Origin: Microcystis sp. T1-4
GTDB lineage: Bacteria > Cyanobacteriota > Cyanobacteriia > Cyanobacteriales > Microcystaceae
DNA length: 17,543 nt
Assembly (NCBI RefSeq): GCF_000297435.1
Contig: NZ_CAIP01000249.1
Span: 1-17,543, forward strand
Direction: 5' to 3'
The position numbers were made by a program, and so were the translations under genes. Positions 7,388-15,862 of the stretch are shown piece by piece. Every line of letters starts with the position of its first letter. The first letter of the stretch is position 1. Below the pieces are notes generated by a model. It was given only the letters and a program-made list of their open reading frames with translations. It did not search any database and was not told the DNA's origin.

Positions 7388-9475
7388 CTAATCATATTCT
7401 TTTGCCGCTTGTACTAAGGATAAAAGTTGTCCGGTTTGATCGGTTCCCGATACTCCTAAATCACTGTGACAGAGTATAACTTTTTCGCTTACCCTTGCTA
7501 ATAAATCCCTTAAAACTCTCTGTAAACGGGACTGATTTTCCTCTAATTCTGCTTCTGTTGTCCAGCGTTGATAGGGACTTTCTCGCCAAAAAATTGGCGC
7601 AGCAAAAAGAGTAGCAGCACCTCCTTGTTCCCAGAGTGGAGAGGAACAATCTAGCCAAAAATGCCAACGATGACTAGAACGAAAAGAACGATATTGAAAG
7701 ATATTGCCTAGGGTAACTGCCGAGGAAGATTTAATAAATTGTCGCACAGGATAGGGATTAGCGGTAATTGTACCACGGCGCAAAAGTTGGATAAACTGAC
7801 TAATAGTGTCGCTGGGACTTTGAAAAGAGGGTTCACTCTCACGCAAACGGCGATCAATCTCCCAAAAATGTTGGGCAGTTTCCATTAATTCTCGCAAAGC
7901 TGCCAAGTGATCGAAGGGCAAATTTTCCCCATCGTTTAATAATTGTTCGATCGCTTGATTTAAGACAAAAATCGGGAAAAGTTTGGCTTCTTGCTGCCGT
8001 TTTTTCATCCCTTCGATCCAGTGACAAATTCTTTCGTAGGCAGTACAAGCTTTTTGTCCTAAGCGATCCCAACGGGGAAAAGTTTCGCTCACTAATAAAC
8101 GGGGATTTTCCGGATGCACTTGATAACAATAATCGGCAATTAATCCAGCGCGGACCGGATCGATATCGGGAATTAACTCTTCTTCATCCCAGCGATAACG
8201 GCTGAAAATCACCAGCATTTCCGCTAGGGCCTCTTGGGGGGCTAAACGCCCCAAATTTGGGTAAACAAGGGCGAGAAGGGTCAATAATGCTCGAATCAGA
8301 GGACAACTGATCAGGGGTCGTTGTTCGTTGAGGGGTTGAACGGCTATCCCTGCACCGGTTAAAATTTCCATCAGGCTATAACGGGCGATTTCGTCTAAAC
8401 CGGGGGCAATAACGGCGATTTCTTCGGCTTTTACTGCTCCTTGCTTGACTGCTTGAATAATAGCTGTGGCTGTCTTCCGTAACAATTCAGCGCGAGAGGT
8501 GGTTTGCAGGGAGATGAATTGATCGGGAAGATTGCCAAGATAGTTACCGTCGCTGACTAAGGAGAGAATCGTCTCGCTAAACTGAGCAGCTAACCCCTTA
8601 GTGGTAGATAATGGCATAATTTGACAGCGTGTTGCTAATTTTTGTAGATAATCGGGATCGGCAGTTAATCCTAAGCGGATTTTTCCCTGGGGATTGTAGG
8701 TAAAAACGCTAAAACAATCATGATCGAGGAAAAAACTGAGTAAATCCTTGGCAATAGCCGGATAATCGTCCACATCGTCCGCAAAAACTGCCCGGAAGCG
8801 TTTTAATAGTTGCTGTTGATAACGACTATCAGGGAATAAATAGCGCCAATAGAGTTCGTAGATGATACCATAACTTAATAAACCACGTTCTAGAGACCAA
8901 TCACGCCATTGAATGATTAATTCTCCCACTTTTTCTGGTGTTTCCTGCTCATTAATCGCTAAAACTCGTTTTAAATCTGTTTCTGATAATCCCTCGGCTA
9001 ATCTTTCCGGTATCTTTTCTGCGGGAACACCACTAGCGCCGGCTAATTGTAACAGATCGAGAACTTGACGGACGAAACGATATTCATTTATGCTAGTAAG
9101 CTGGAAGAATTTAGCGATCGCTGGTTGCCAGAGACGGGTGGCGAGTTCCTGCTCCGTTTCTGGGCGTAATCGGCGGGGAAATTGCGCTTTTAGCCCCAAA
9201 AACTCGAAAATTAACGGCCAAAACAGGATGACTTCATCGGTGAGAAAACCTAAAGGGGTTTTGCAGAGAATCGGATAGCTACCCTTAACGGCAACGGCTA
9301 ATTGATCGGCTAATTCCCGTTTATTATCATCGTTGGCAGCGAAAACTAAGATCGATCGGGGAAGGGGGGATGATTTTGAGCGCTCGCGAGACACCCAGCG
9401 CCGAAATTCCCCGACTAAAGCGGTGGTTTTTCCTGATCTCGTGCCACCTTCGATCCAAATTGGTATGATTGACAT
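7388..9475 (-). CDS. UvrD/RecB/AddB-like SF1 helicase-family protein
   Basis: A 695-residue soluble protein resembling superfamily 1 DNA helicases of the RecB/AddB group, a type conserved in cyanobacteria and sometimes labelled recombinase family protein. It has an N-terminal Walker A GGTRSGKT (10-17) and an acidic Walker B-like FADDVDD (231-237). A RecB/UvrD-like segment follows (EEIAVIAPGLDEIARYSL through PLISCPLIRALLTLL). The C-terminal region with VTLGNIFQYRSFR and VILCHSDLGVSG is characteristic of this group. The DEXX box is not canonical and I see no C-terminal PD-(D/E)XK nuclease domain, so it may be a structural or degenerate helicase, like AddB. Start at ATG 9475, divergent from pcxA with about 77 bases between starts. 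A role in recombination or repair is inference. Confidence 0.8.
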   Translation of the reverse strand: MSIIPIWIEGGTRSGKTTALVGEFRRWVSRERSKSSPLPRSILVFAANDDNKRELADQLAVAVKGSYPILCKTPLGFLTDEVILFWPLIFEFLGLKAQFPRRLRPETEQELATRLWQPAIAKFFQLTSINEYRFVRQVLDLLQLAGASGVPAEKIPERLAEGLSETDLKRVLAINEQETPEKVGELIIQWRDWSLERGLLSYGIIYELYWRYLFPDSRYQQQLLKRFRAVFADDVDDYPAIAKDLLSFFLDHDCFSVFTYNPQGKIRLGLTADPDYLQKLATRCQIMPLSTTKGLAAQFSETILSLVSDGNYLGNLPDQFISLQTTSRAELLRKTATAIIQAVKQGAVKAEEIAVIAPGLDEIARYSLMEILTGAGIAVQPLNEQRPLISCPLIRALLTLLALVYPNLGRLAPQEALAEMLVIFSRYRWDEEELIPDIDPVRAGLIADYCYQVHPENPRLLVSETFPRWDRLGQKACTAYERICHWIEGMKKRQQEAKLFPIFVLNQAIEQLLNDGENLPFDHLAALRELMETAQHFWEIDRRLRESEPSFQSPSDTISQFIQLLRRGTITANPYPVRQFIKSSSAVTLGNIFQYRSFRSSHRWHFWLDCSSPLWEQGGAATLFAAPIFWRESPYQRWTTEAELEENQSRLQRVLRDLLARVSEKVILCHSDLGVSGTDQTGQLLSLVQAAKEYD

Positions 9476-9552
9476 CGTTTTTTCTCGATTGTATTTGTTA
9501 AGATGACTGATCGGTACTCTAGCTTTTTTCCTTGTGGAAGTAATTGTTTTCT

Positions 9553-10890
9553 ATGAATCTTAATCGGATTTTGCAAGGTGTTAATCAATGGTTATTACAA
9601 ACTCCTGAACGTTCTTTAGATGAGGCGTATCATGCAGCTTTGAAGATTAAGGAGATAGAAGACAAGCATTTTCAAGGGCGAAAAGTGGCCAATGGGTTCT
9701 CGAATTATGGCACTACCACTAATTCCTATTTTATCGCAGAAGTTAAAGGTTATCTGCAAAAAATTAAAGTCAGATTGACTGAGTTTAAAGCTAGTCGCTC
9801 GATCGTTAATACTTTCGGACCCAATCAACCGACAATTAATAATGGGGTGATTACTGTCACCACAGATGTTTGTCTGAAAAAACTTCAGTTTATCGATAGT
9901 GTTATCGGAAAATATCAAGGTAATTATTGGCAAGAAGATATTGAAGATGTCCCCAAAAGTCTCCAGAACCGAAATTTTGAGCAGGAAACAGACAAAAATA
10001 AGACTTCCAGAAATCGCTCTTTTTTAGCGGCCGGTAGTCCTGAAGAGGAGGAAATAATCAAAAGTAATAAATCCCAAAAAGCTACGGAAAAACCAGGGGT
10101 TTTACCCCGTTCTTTTGTCAATACTTTTAATCGCATTAAACAGGAAATCGATCCGCAAGCGGAGGAATCCGAGGAGGCAGTTTTAAAGAAATTTCGCAAT
10201 TCTCGTTATAAAACAGCCATTTCTCTCAAGTTTATTTTACTGTTAATTATTGTTCCTTTATTAACCCAACAATTAACCAAAACTTTCCTGATTACCCCCT
10301 TGGTTAATAAATATTTCCAACGGCATGAACAGTTTATTTTTATCAATCAGGATTTAGAAGAAGAAGCTTTTTCGGAATTGAGAAGATTTGAGGAAGCTTT
10401 ACATTTTCGAGGTATGATTGGTTTAGCACCCAAATTATCTAACGAAGAAATCGAGGGAGAAATTACTAAAAAAGCGGCGGTACTAAGTGAAGAATTTCGC
10501 CAACGAGGTTTAAATGCGATCGCTAATATTTTCGCCGATATTTGTTCCCTGATTGCCTTTGGTTTTGTTATCGCTTTTAGTCGTCGGGAAATCGAGATTG
10601 TCAAGTCTTTTCTTGATGGCATTCTCTACAATCTTAGCGATTCAGCTAAGGCTTTTTTAATTATTCTCTTTACCGATATATTTGTCGGTTTCCACTCTCC
10701 CCACGGTTGGGAAGTGATCCTAGAAGGTTTAAGTCGTCATTTCGGTTTGCCGGAAAATCGCGAGTTTAATTTTCTCTTTATCGCCACTTTTCCCGTTATC
10801 TTGGATACAGTCTTAAAATATTGGATTTTCCGTTATCTCAATCGCATTTCTCCCTCGGCAGTGGCTACCTATCGTAATATGAATGAATAG
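9553..10890 (+). CDS. pcxA: Proton extrusion protein PcxA (CotA/CemA family)
   Basis: PcxA, the cyanobacterial homologue of chloroplast CemA, is an inner-membrane protein needed for light-induced proton release and pH/CO2 acclimation. The 445-residue product begins with a conserved soluble region (WLLQTPERSLDEAY, then ALKIKEIEDKHFQGRKV). A charged E/K/S-rich linker follows, and the C-terminal membrane domain has about four hydrophobic segments, near residues 222-240, 324-343, 362-381 and 405-427. The histidine- and glycine-containing VGFHSPHGWEVILEG lies in the last part. I chose ATG 9553; a TTG at 9544 in the same frame would add three residues. GGAAG lies about 13 bases before the ATG. Length matches the family (about 440). 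It is transcribed away from the helicase-like gene and converges with the nuclease-fold gene. Confidence 0.9.
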   Translation: MNLNRILQGVNQWLLQTPERSLDEAYHAALKIKEIEDKHFQGRKVANGFSNYGTTTNSYFIAEVKGYLQKIKVRLTEFKASRSIVNTFGPNQPTINNGVITVTTDVCLKKLQFIDSVIGKYQGNYWQEDIEDVPKSLQNRNFEQETDKNKTSRNRSFLAAGSPEEEEIIKSNKSQKATEKPGVLPRSFVNTFNRIKQEIDPQAEESEEAVLKKFRNSRYKTAISLKFILLLIIVPLLTQQLTKTFLITPLVNKYFQRHEQFIFINQDLEEEAFSELRRFEEALHFRGMIGLAPKLSNEEIEGEITKKAAVLSEEFRQRGLNAIANIFADICSLIAFGFVIAFSRREIEIVKSFLDGILYNLSDSAKAFLIILFTDIFVGFHSPHGWEVILEGLSRHFGLPENREFNFLFIATFPVILDTVLKYWIFRYLNRISPSAVATYRNMNE

Positions 10891-10925
10891 GGTAAAATCA
10901 GGGAGAAACTTGATAATTTATCCTT

Positions 10926-11720
10926 CTAATTTGGGGGGGATAATTTGGCTGCCGTCTCTTGTACTTTGGTAGATTCTAATTGCAAAGCAGTGGCAATCTG
11001 TTCTATACTTAAACCTAAAGCTAGTAAACCAGCGATCGCTTCAGTTTTAGCTTCTTCACGACCTTCTTCTTTAGCTTCTTGATAAAGTCGAGTCTGTCTG
11101 AGATCATCTAATCCGAACATAGCTTCTAACTCCGTGCGACTAAGATTAGTAAATTTATAGGCTAAGGTTCTTTCAATTAATTCTATAACTTTTTGCTGGA
11201 AAACTAGATCATCAATTTGAGCGATCGCTTTTTCTAAAAGTGGTTTTCCTCGTTGCTGTGCTAATTGGGGTGTAGCGACGATTAACTGAATAATTCCTAA
11301 ACCCAGAGACAAATCTGGACTATCGATTAATTCATCTAAATAAATACGTCTGATCTGTCCCGTTATCTCAAATCCCCGCAGTTGATAGGGAAAATTATGA
11401 TCGAGATCCCTGGAGGCAAATAAAGCTACAGCCATCCAATCCTGAACGGGTTTATACTGATTGAGATAGATGACAATTTCTGTTAAAAACCGCCAATAAA
11501 AATCACTTTTATCCTGAAATTGCACTTCAACAAAGTAAATAATTAGTTCCGGTGCTGCTGTGGTCGGTAAAAAAATACCGTCAAAACGACGAGCTAATTC
11601 TTTGATTTCTCGGGAGGAGAATTGATAATTTTCAGCTTTCTGGGTTGATTCTCCCAGTAATTCAAAAATTAAACCAGGAAAAGTTTGCAAGAGTTGATAA
11701 AAAATTGTATCGGTCTTCAC
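10926..11720 (-). CDS. Rpn/DUF2887-type PD-(D/E)XK nuclease-fold protein
   Basis: This 264-residue protein matches the Rpn (recombination-promoting nuclease, formerly transposase-like YhgA) / DUF2887 group, highly multiplied in bloom-forming cyanobacteria. The nuclease-fold signature is visible as RFDGIFLP with D47 and FVEVQFQ with E65-x-Q67. This is the D...ExQ form of the motif, plus the conserved YWRFLTEI helix and RRIYLDEL strand. The C-terminal part is helical, with EGREEAKTEAI and a small terminal repeat-type helix pair (LALGLSIEQIATALQL). E. coli Rpn proteins are DNA endonucleases; the role of this branch is not known. It sits alone between pcxA (convergent) and the CBS-domain gene, with no transposon ends seen. 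Confidence 0.85.
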   Translation of the reverse strand: MKTDTIFYQLLQTFPGLIFELLGESTQKAENYQFSSREIKELARRFDGIFLPTTAAPELIIYFVEVQFQDKSDFYWRFLTEIVIYLNQYKPVQDWMAVALFASRDLDHNFPYQLRGFEITGQIRRIYLDELIDSPDLSLGLGIIQLIVATPQLAQQRGKPLLEKAIAQIDDLVFQQKVIELIERTLAYKFTNLSRTELEAMFGLDDLRQTRLYQEAKEEGREEAKTEAIAGLLALGLSIEQIATALQLESTKVQETAAKLSPPN

Positions 11721-11756
11721 AAGCTTAAAATAATCTAGATATTTACTAACAATTAC

Positions 11757-13064
11757 TTACAAATCATCCAACAAGAGCGTAACTAACACCTTATCGACGC
11801 GATTACCGTCCATATCCACCACTTCCAAACGCAACCTTTGCCATTCAAAATGATCGGCAGCCCCCGGAATCCTGCCAAGATGGGTAATAATAAAACCCCC
11901 TAAAGTGTGATAATTGCCCTGTTTTTCCCCGGGTAATTCACTGATTTCAAATAATTCTTTAAAATCTTCGATCGCCACTGTGCCATCGATCAACCAAGAA
12001 CCATCTTCCCGCTGCACGATCTGAGCATCTTCAATATTATCTAATTGGGGTAAATCGCCGACAATTGCCTCTAAAATATCCTTGCGCGTCACCAATCCTT
12101 GAATCACCCCGTACTCATCCACTACCAAGGCAATATGATGACCACTTTGCTGCACCAATTCTAAAACCTTTAAACCCCTAGTGCTTTCCGGCACAAAAAG
12201 CGGCTGCTGTAAATCCTTCGTTAGGTCGAAACTTTCACCGGTTAAACAATCCGCTAATAAGTCTGTGACTTCAATTACCCCCAAAACCTCATCTAAACTG
12301 CCCTGACACACGGGAAAACGGGTATGATTGCTCTCAATTAGCTTCTGGCGGTTAATTTCGGCACCATCTTCCAAATCTAGCCAAACAACATCCGGACGCG
12401 TGGTCATAATCTGACTGACTCGGCGATCGCCCAATCCTAACACCCTTTCCACCATATCCTGTTCTGCTTCCTCAAAGGTTCCCGCTTCGGTTCCCTGTTT
12501 AAGCATAATTTTCAATTCTTCCTCCGTAATTGGGGAATCATTATTATTACCGCTAATCCCCAACAAACCGAGAATCAGATTAGTCGATTGACTCAAAAGA
12601 TGGACAACAGGCGAAACAATTTTCGATAAGCGATCGAGAGGACCTGCAACAAGGATAGCGATTTTTTCGGGATTACTTAAACCTAAACGTTTCGGCACTA
12701 ATTCCCCCACCACCAGGGATAGATAGGTAATAATTAACACCACTAATCCTAATCCCAAAGCTTGATTGTAGGGGGCTAAAACAGGAACTTGCGCTAATAA
12801 TTTCGCCACACTTGCCGACAAATTCGCTCCTCCGTAGGCCCCGGCAAAGATTCCCACGAGGGTAATGCCAATCTGCACCGTCGATAAAATTTGATTGGGA
12901 TCATTGGCCAATTTTAAGGCCACCGCCGCCCGTCGATCATCTCTGGCTAATTGTTCCAAACGGATTTTGCGGGCCGAGACAATGGCAATTTCCGAGAGAG
13001 CAAAGACTCCATTGAGGAGGATGAGGAAGAAGATAACAAGAATTTCGGTAGTCGCCGAGAACAT
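11757..13064 (-). CDS. CNNM/CorC-type membrane protein with CBS domains
   Basis: A 435-residue inner-membrane protein of the DUF21-CBS-CorC_HlyC architecture, often annotated hemolysin or TlyC; characterised relatives (CorC/CNNM) export or regulate Mg2+ and other divalent cations. Hydrophobic segments near 6-25, 60-80 and 102-120 form the DUF21 domain, with the conserved GELVPKRLGL at 120-129. A CBS pair follows (about 217-340), including SNHTRFPVCQGSLDEVLGVI and VVDEYGVIQGLVTRKDILEAIVG segments. A C-terminal CorC_HlyC domain (about 350-432) has TLGGFI and LGRIPGAADHF. All domains are complete. The hemolysin label is historical and not supported here; cation transport is the better guess. It is divergent from the GH57 gene. 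Confidence 0.92.
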   Translation of the reverse strand: MFSATTEILVIFFLILLNGVFALSEIAIVSARKIRLEQLARDDRRAAVALKLANDPNQILSTVQIGITLVGIFAGAYGGANLSASVAKLLAQVPVLAPYNQALGLGLVVLIITYLSLVVGELVPKRLGLSNPEKIAILVAGPLDRLSKIVSPVVHLLSQSTNLILGLLGISGNNNDSPITEEELKIMLKQGTEAGTFEEAEQDMVERVLGLGDRRVSQIMTTRPDVVWLDLEDGAEINRQKLIESNHTRFPVCQGSLDEVLGVIEVTDLLADCLTGESFDLTKDLQQPLFVPESTRGLKVLELVQQSGHHIALVVDEYGVIQGLVTRKDILEAIVGDLPQLDNIEDAQIVQREDGSWLIDGTVAIEDFKELFEISELPGEKQGNYHTLGGFIITHLGRIPGAADHFEWQRLRLEVVDMDGNRVDKVLVTLLLDDL

Positions 13065-13220
13065 GGTTAGAATTTACAGGTAAAAGGGCGGATAGTTGTT
13101 TGGATCATAGTGCGAGGATCGGTTAAGTTCAGTAAAGAATCATCTTGATTTTTAACGAGTTACGAAGGCTTGTGTCGGGAGGGGGGGTACTCCCAGTATA
13201 AATGGGATAGGATAAAGTTC

Positions 13221-13240
13221 GCGCTCTTAGCTCAGTTAGC
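13221..13240 (+). other. tRNA-like 5' fragment
   Basis: GCGCTCTTAGCTCAGTTAGC reads like the acceptor 5' strand plus the start of a D arm (TTAGCTCAGTTAG), most like cyanobacterial tRNA-Trp as I remember it. It then runs into an AGTGAACAGTCAAGAGTGAC heptamer-type repeat. There is no anticodon arm, T arm (GTTCGA) or matching 3' acceptor strand, so it is at most a relic, possibly chance. Confidence 0.25.
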
Positions 13241-13280
13241 AGTGAACAGTCAAGAGTGACCTGTTGCCAGTAAAAAAAAG

Positions 13281-13304
13281 TTGTCCCTGGGAGAGTGGGG
13301 ACAA
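13281..13304 (+). other. Hairpin in the leader of the GH57 gene
   Basis: TTGTCCC (13281-13287) pairs with GGGACAA (13298-13304) around a 10-base loop, 29 bases before the ATG at 13334. A second weak stem (GGGAG 13177-13181 with CTCCC 13190-13194) lies upstream next to a TATAAAT. No clear -35 is found. The remainder of 13065-13333 shows no gene. Confidence 0.4.
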
Positions 13305-13333
13305 ACTATCTCAATCTATTCGCCTGAAAAATT

Positions 13334-14818
13334 ATGATCGCTACACCCGTATCATCGAAATCGAACGCTATGACGGAAATCCGCCCCGGACTACCGACTA
13401 TTTGCGGTTGGGAACAGGAAATCGCGGCGATTGTCAATCACGATGATCCGATCTTTTTACCGACGACAAATCTCAAATTAGACAATATTGAGGCTGGTTT
13501 TGCCTGTGCCTTGCATATGCACCAACCCACCATCCCCGCGGGTGTTAACGGTGAATTAATCTGCAATCTCCAGTATATGTTCGAGCATCAAGGGGATGGT
13601 GATAACCATAATGCCAGCGTTTTTGCCTGGTGTTACAGTCGCATGGGCGATTTTATCCCGGAATTGGTGGCGGAAGGCTGTAATCCCCGGATTATGCTCG
13701 ATTATTCCGGCAATCTCCTCTGGGGTTTGGTACAGATGGGACGGCAGGATATCCTCGATAAACTCAAATTAATCACCTGTAACAGTCAATATCAACCCTA
13801 TGTGGAATGGTTGGGGACGATGTGGAGTCATGCGGTAGCCCCTTCCACACCGATTCCTGATCTAAAATTACAGATGCAAGCATGGCAAACCTATTTTGCC
13901 TCGATTTTTGGCCCGGATGCTCTGAAACGAGTCAAAGGGTTCTCTCCCCCGGAAATGCACCTTCCTAACCATCCTGATACCCTCTACGAGTATATTAAAG
14001 CTCTGAAAGAATGCGGCTATCGTTGGTTATTGGTACAGGAACACTCGGTGGAAAATCTCGACGGTTCGGGATTGAGTCAGGAACAAAAATATATTCCTAA
14101 TCGCCTGGTGGCCCGTAATTCTCGCGGTGAAGTGATTGCGATTACTGCTTTGATTAAAACCCAGGGTTCCGACACCAAATTGGTCGCCCAAATGCAACCC
14201 TACCACGAGGCCAAATCCCACGGTAAACAGCAAATCGGCGGCCTTTGGGTTCCTTCCCTTGGTTCCCAGATTGCCGACGGTGAAAATGGTGGCGTGATGA
14301 TGAATGAATTTCCTCGCGATTTTCCCACTCCTTGGCGGGAAATGCGGGGAGGTTCCAGTGTGGCAGGATTTAACGGCACGGAATATCTGGAGTTAATCGA
14401 GGCCGCTGGTGTTAATCCCCAAGATTATCCGCCAATTCAAGCCGTACACCAGCATAAAATCTGGCAGCGAGTTAATCCCGATGCCGCTACCCCGGAAGCA
14501 GTGGAACAGGCGATCGCTGAGTTAAAACAGACCGACCACCGTTTTAGCATGGATGGGGCATCTTGGACAAATGATCTCAGTTGGGTGCGCGGTTACGAAA
14601 ATGTCCTGGAACCGATGAACCAATTAAGCGCTCAATTCCACGAGAAATATGATCCTTTGGTACAGGCGGATTCTAGCTTCACCCGACGACCGGATTATCT
14701 GGAGGCACTGCTTTATAATTTGCTCCTGCAAACCAGTTGTTTTCGTTATTGGGGCCAGGGTACTTGGACCGATTATGCCCGCACTTTGTACGAAAGAGGC
14801 GCGGCCTTAACCCGCTAA
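13334..14818 (+). CDS. Glycoside hydrolase family 57 protein
   Basis: GH57 enzymes are (beta/alpha)7-barrel alpha-glucan-active proteins (amylase, amylopullulanase, 4-alpha-glucanotransferase or branching enzyme). This 494-residue cyanobacterial type has the diagnostic HMHQP (61-65), the region EWLGTMWSHAV (158-168) and FSPPEMHLPNHPDT (203-216), in which E207 is the likely nucleophile. DGENGG (315-320) and DGASWTNDLSW (407-417) are also conserved. There is no signal peptide, so the enzyme is cytoplasmic and may act on glycogen. The exact reaction cannot be read from the sequence. Start at ATG 13334; an in-frame ATG at 13370 is an alternative that would remove a poorly conserved tail. It is monocistronic, followed by strong hairpins 13 bases after the stop. 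Confidence 0.9.
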   Translation: MIATPVSSKSNAMTEIRPGLPTICGWEQEIAAIVNHDDPIFLPTTNLKLDNIEAGFACALHMHQPTIPAGVNGELICNLQYMFEHQGDGDNHNASVFAWCYSRMGDFIPELVAEGCNPRIMLDYSGNLLWGLVQMGRQDILDKLKLITCNSQYQPYVEWLGTMWSHAVAPSTPIPDLKLQMQAWQTYFASIFGPDALKRVKGFSPPEMHLPNHPDTLYEYIKALKECGYRWLLVQEHSVENLDGSGLSQEQKYIPNRLVARNSRGEVIAITALIKTQGSDTKLVAQMQPYHEAKSHGKQQIGGLWVPSLGSQIADGENGGVMMNEFPRDFPTPWREMRGGSSVAGFNGTEYLELIEAAGVNPQDYPPIQAVHQHKIWQRVNPDAATPEAVEQAIAELKQTDHRFSMDGASWTNDLSWVRGYENVLEPMNQLSAQFHEKYDPLVQADSSFTRRPDYLEALLYNLLLQTSCFRYWGQGTWTDYARTLYERGAALTR

Positions 14819-14831
14819 GATGGTAAGGTAT

Positions 14832-14877
14832 CTAGGGTGCAGATTCTGCGCCCTAGTAATACAAAAATATTACTAGG
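14832..14877 (+). terminator. Two overlapping, mutually exclusive hairpins after the GH57 gene
   Basis: Hairpin 1: CTAGGGTGCAG (14832-14842) with CTGCGCCCTAG (14846-14856), 11 bp with one G-U pair and a 3-base loop. Hairpin 2: CCTAGTAATA (14852-14861) with TATTACTAGG (14868-14877), a perfect 10 bp with loop CAAAAA. They share 14852-14856, so only one can form fully. No U tract follows, so terminator function is probable from position but not certain. The rest of 14819-15190 has a 19-base motif shared with 5171, a MITE-like candidate and no recognisable gene. Confidence 0.55.
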
Positions 14878-15044
14878 TGATGTTCCCCGATAACGACCGC
14901 TACCGGCATTGATCTCAAAAAGCTAGAAGATTTAATTAGGGTTAGCTGAATATAACTGGAAGCATTACTAGACAATGGTTTTGCGCTTTTTTAGCCAAAA
15001 AAGTCCCAGAAACAGACGTTATGCCACCATGAGAGGAAAAAAGG

Positions 15045-15157
15045 TAAGCTGTTCGTAATTTAAATTGCTTGTTGAGACGAGGCAAAAGGCAACAGTAAAG
15101 GGATTGGGGGAGGTTCGGCTAATTTAAAAATAAGCGGTTTAAATGCGTCTTAGCTTA
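15045..15157. mobile_element. Candidate 113-bp MITE with imperfect ends
   Basis: The plus strand from 15045 reads TAAGCTGTTCGTAATTTAAA, and the minus strand from 15157 reads TAAGCTAAGACGCATTTAAA, both followed by a GC-containing tail. The ends thus form an imperfect terminal inverted repeat of about 24 bases. No ORF lies inside; a short GGCAAAAGGCAAC repeat is present. It lies just downstream of the PIN toxin. The call is tentative. Confidence 0.35.
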
Positions 15158-15190
15158 TCTCTTCTCGAATCTCGAAGATATTGAAACTAT

Positions 15191-15577
15191 CTACCAATCT
15201 ATCTGAACAGGATATTTTGCTAATATTGAATCATGGCTAATCAGTCTAGCATTTTCAAGATTAGCTTGAGTAACTAACAAGCGGTCAAATGGATCTTTAT
15301 GGATGTTAGGTAAAGTATTTAAAGCTAAAACATGGCTGACTGTAATTGAGAAAAGGCCAATTTGGTTAGTTTCCTGCTGAGTATTAATCATTTCTGCTAA
15401 AGGTATCTTGAGTGATAGTTTACCTAGTTGTAGTTTGATTTGCATTTCCCAAATACTTGTAATACTAAGTAATAGCGTATTACTAGGATCTCTACACAGT
15501 TCTAAAGCTCTTTGAGAGAGTTTTTCTGGTTCGCTATCCCACCAAATAAATGTATGGGTATCTAAAAGAAATTTCAT
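15191..15577 (-). CDS. PIN-domain toxin (VapC-like)
   Basis: A 128-residue PIN-fold ribonuclease, the toxin of a type II toxin-antitoxin pair; VapC relatives cut tRNA or rRNA. The acidic metal-binding residues are visible: D6 in FLLDTHTFIWW, E44 in SIWEMQIK, D98 in HKDPFDRLLVTQA and D116 in LISHDSIL. The HKDPFDR form is typical of the subgroup common in cyanobacteria. The gene is full length with no stops. Its ATG overlaps the upstream antitoxin stop by four bases (ATGA), the usual coupled arrangement. RNA target unknown. Confidence 0.9.
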   Translation of the reverse strand: MKFLLDTHTFIWWDSEPEKLSQRALELCRDPSNTLLLSITSIWEMQIKLQLGKLSLKIPLAEMINTQQETNQIGLFSITVSHVLALNTLPNIHKDPFDRLLVTQANLENARLISHDSILAKYPVQIDW

Positions 15578-15837
15578 GATTCACCTGTCCAAAATTCTTC
15601 AGGAAGTGGCTCATCAAAATCTTCGCTAGTCCTAATTTTTCCAGCGTGTAGTCCTGGTTGTCGTAACTTAGGAGAAGGAGTTTCAGACGTTGTTTTTTCA
15701 GTATCTCCCCAAGGAATTAGACGAGCTACAGGCTTGTTTCCTTCGGTTATAATAATTTCAGTATCTACCTTTATTAAGGCAAGTAGTTCTTGTAAAGTTA
15801 ACTGTACTTGATTGAGATCAATAGTTTTTTTTGACAT
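15574..15837 (-). CDS. Phd/YefM-type antitoxin
   Basis: An 87-residue antitoxin paired with the PIN toxin. MSKKTIDLNQVQLTLQELLALI and the following EIIITEGNKPVARLIPW form the Phd-like DNA-binding N-terminal half. The acidic, proline-containing C-terminus (EDFDEPLPEEFW) is the part that normally wraps and neutralises the toxin. I chose ATG 15837 over an in-frame ATG at 15900. The 21 extra residues from 15900 do not look like the family, and they overlap a relic of another toxin gene in a different frame. AGAGAG lies about 10 bases upstream of ATG 15837. The pair probably autoregulates from this promoter region. Confidence 0.88.
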   Translation of the reverse strand: MSKKTIDLNQVQLTLQELLALIKVDTEIIITEGNKPVARLIPWGDTEKTTSETPSPKLRQPGLHAGKIRTSEDFDEPLPEEFWTGES

Positions 15838-15862
15838 GAATAATTTTCTCTCTTTATTTACT

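Noticed and set aside
9544..9552. TTG start for pcxA
   Set aside because: ATG three codons later is the more usual start and gives an MNLNRIL-type N-terminus; the TTG remains possible.
11757..13064. Hemolysin function
   Set aside because: The architecture is DUF21-CBS-CorC_HlyC, whose characterised members handle cations; nothing indicates a secreted toxin.
13221..13300. Complete tRNA gene
   Set aside because: No anticodon arm, no GTTCGA T loop and no 3' acceptor strand pairing with GCGCTCT; only the first 20 bases resemble a tRNA.
13264..13446. 60-codon ORF upstream of and overlapping the GH57 start
   Set aside because: It overlaps the conserved GH57 frame and has no recognisable features.
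14882..14950. Coding relic reading TATGIDLKKLEDLIRVS
   Set aside because: Open for only about 20 codons between stops and not assignable to a family by eye.
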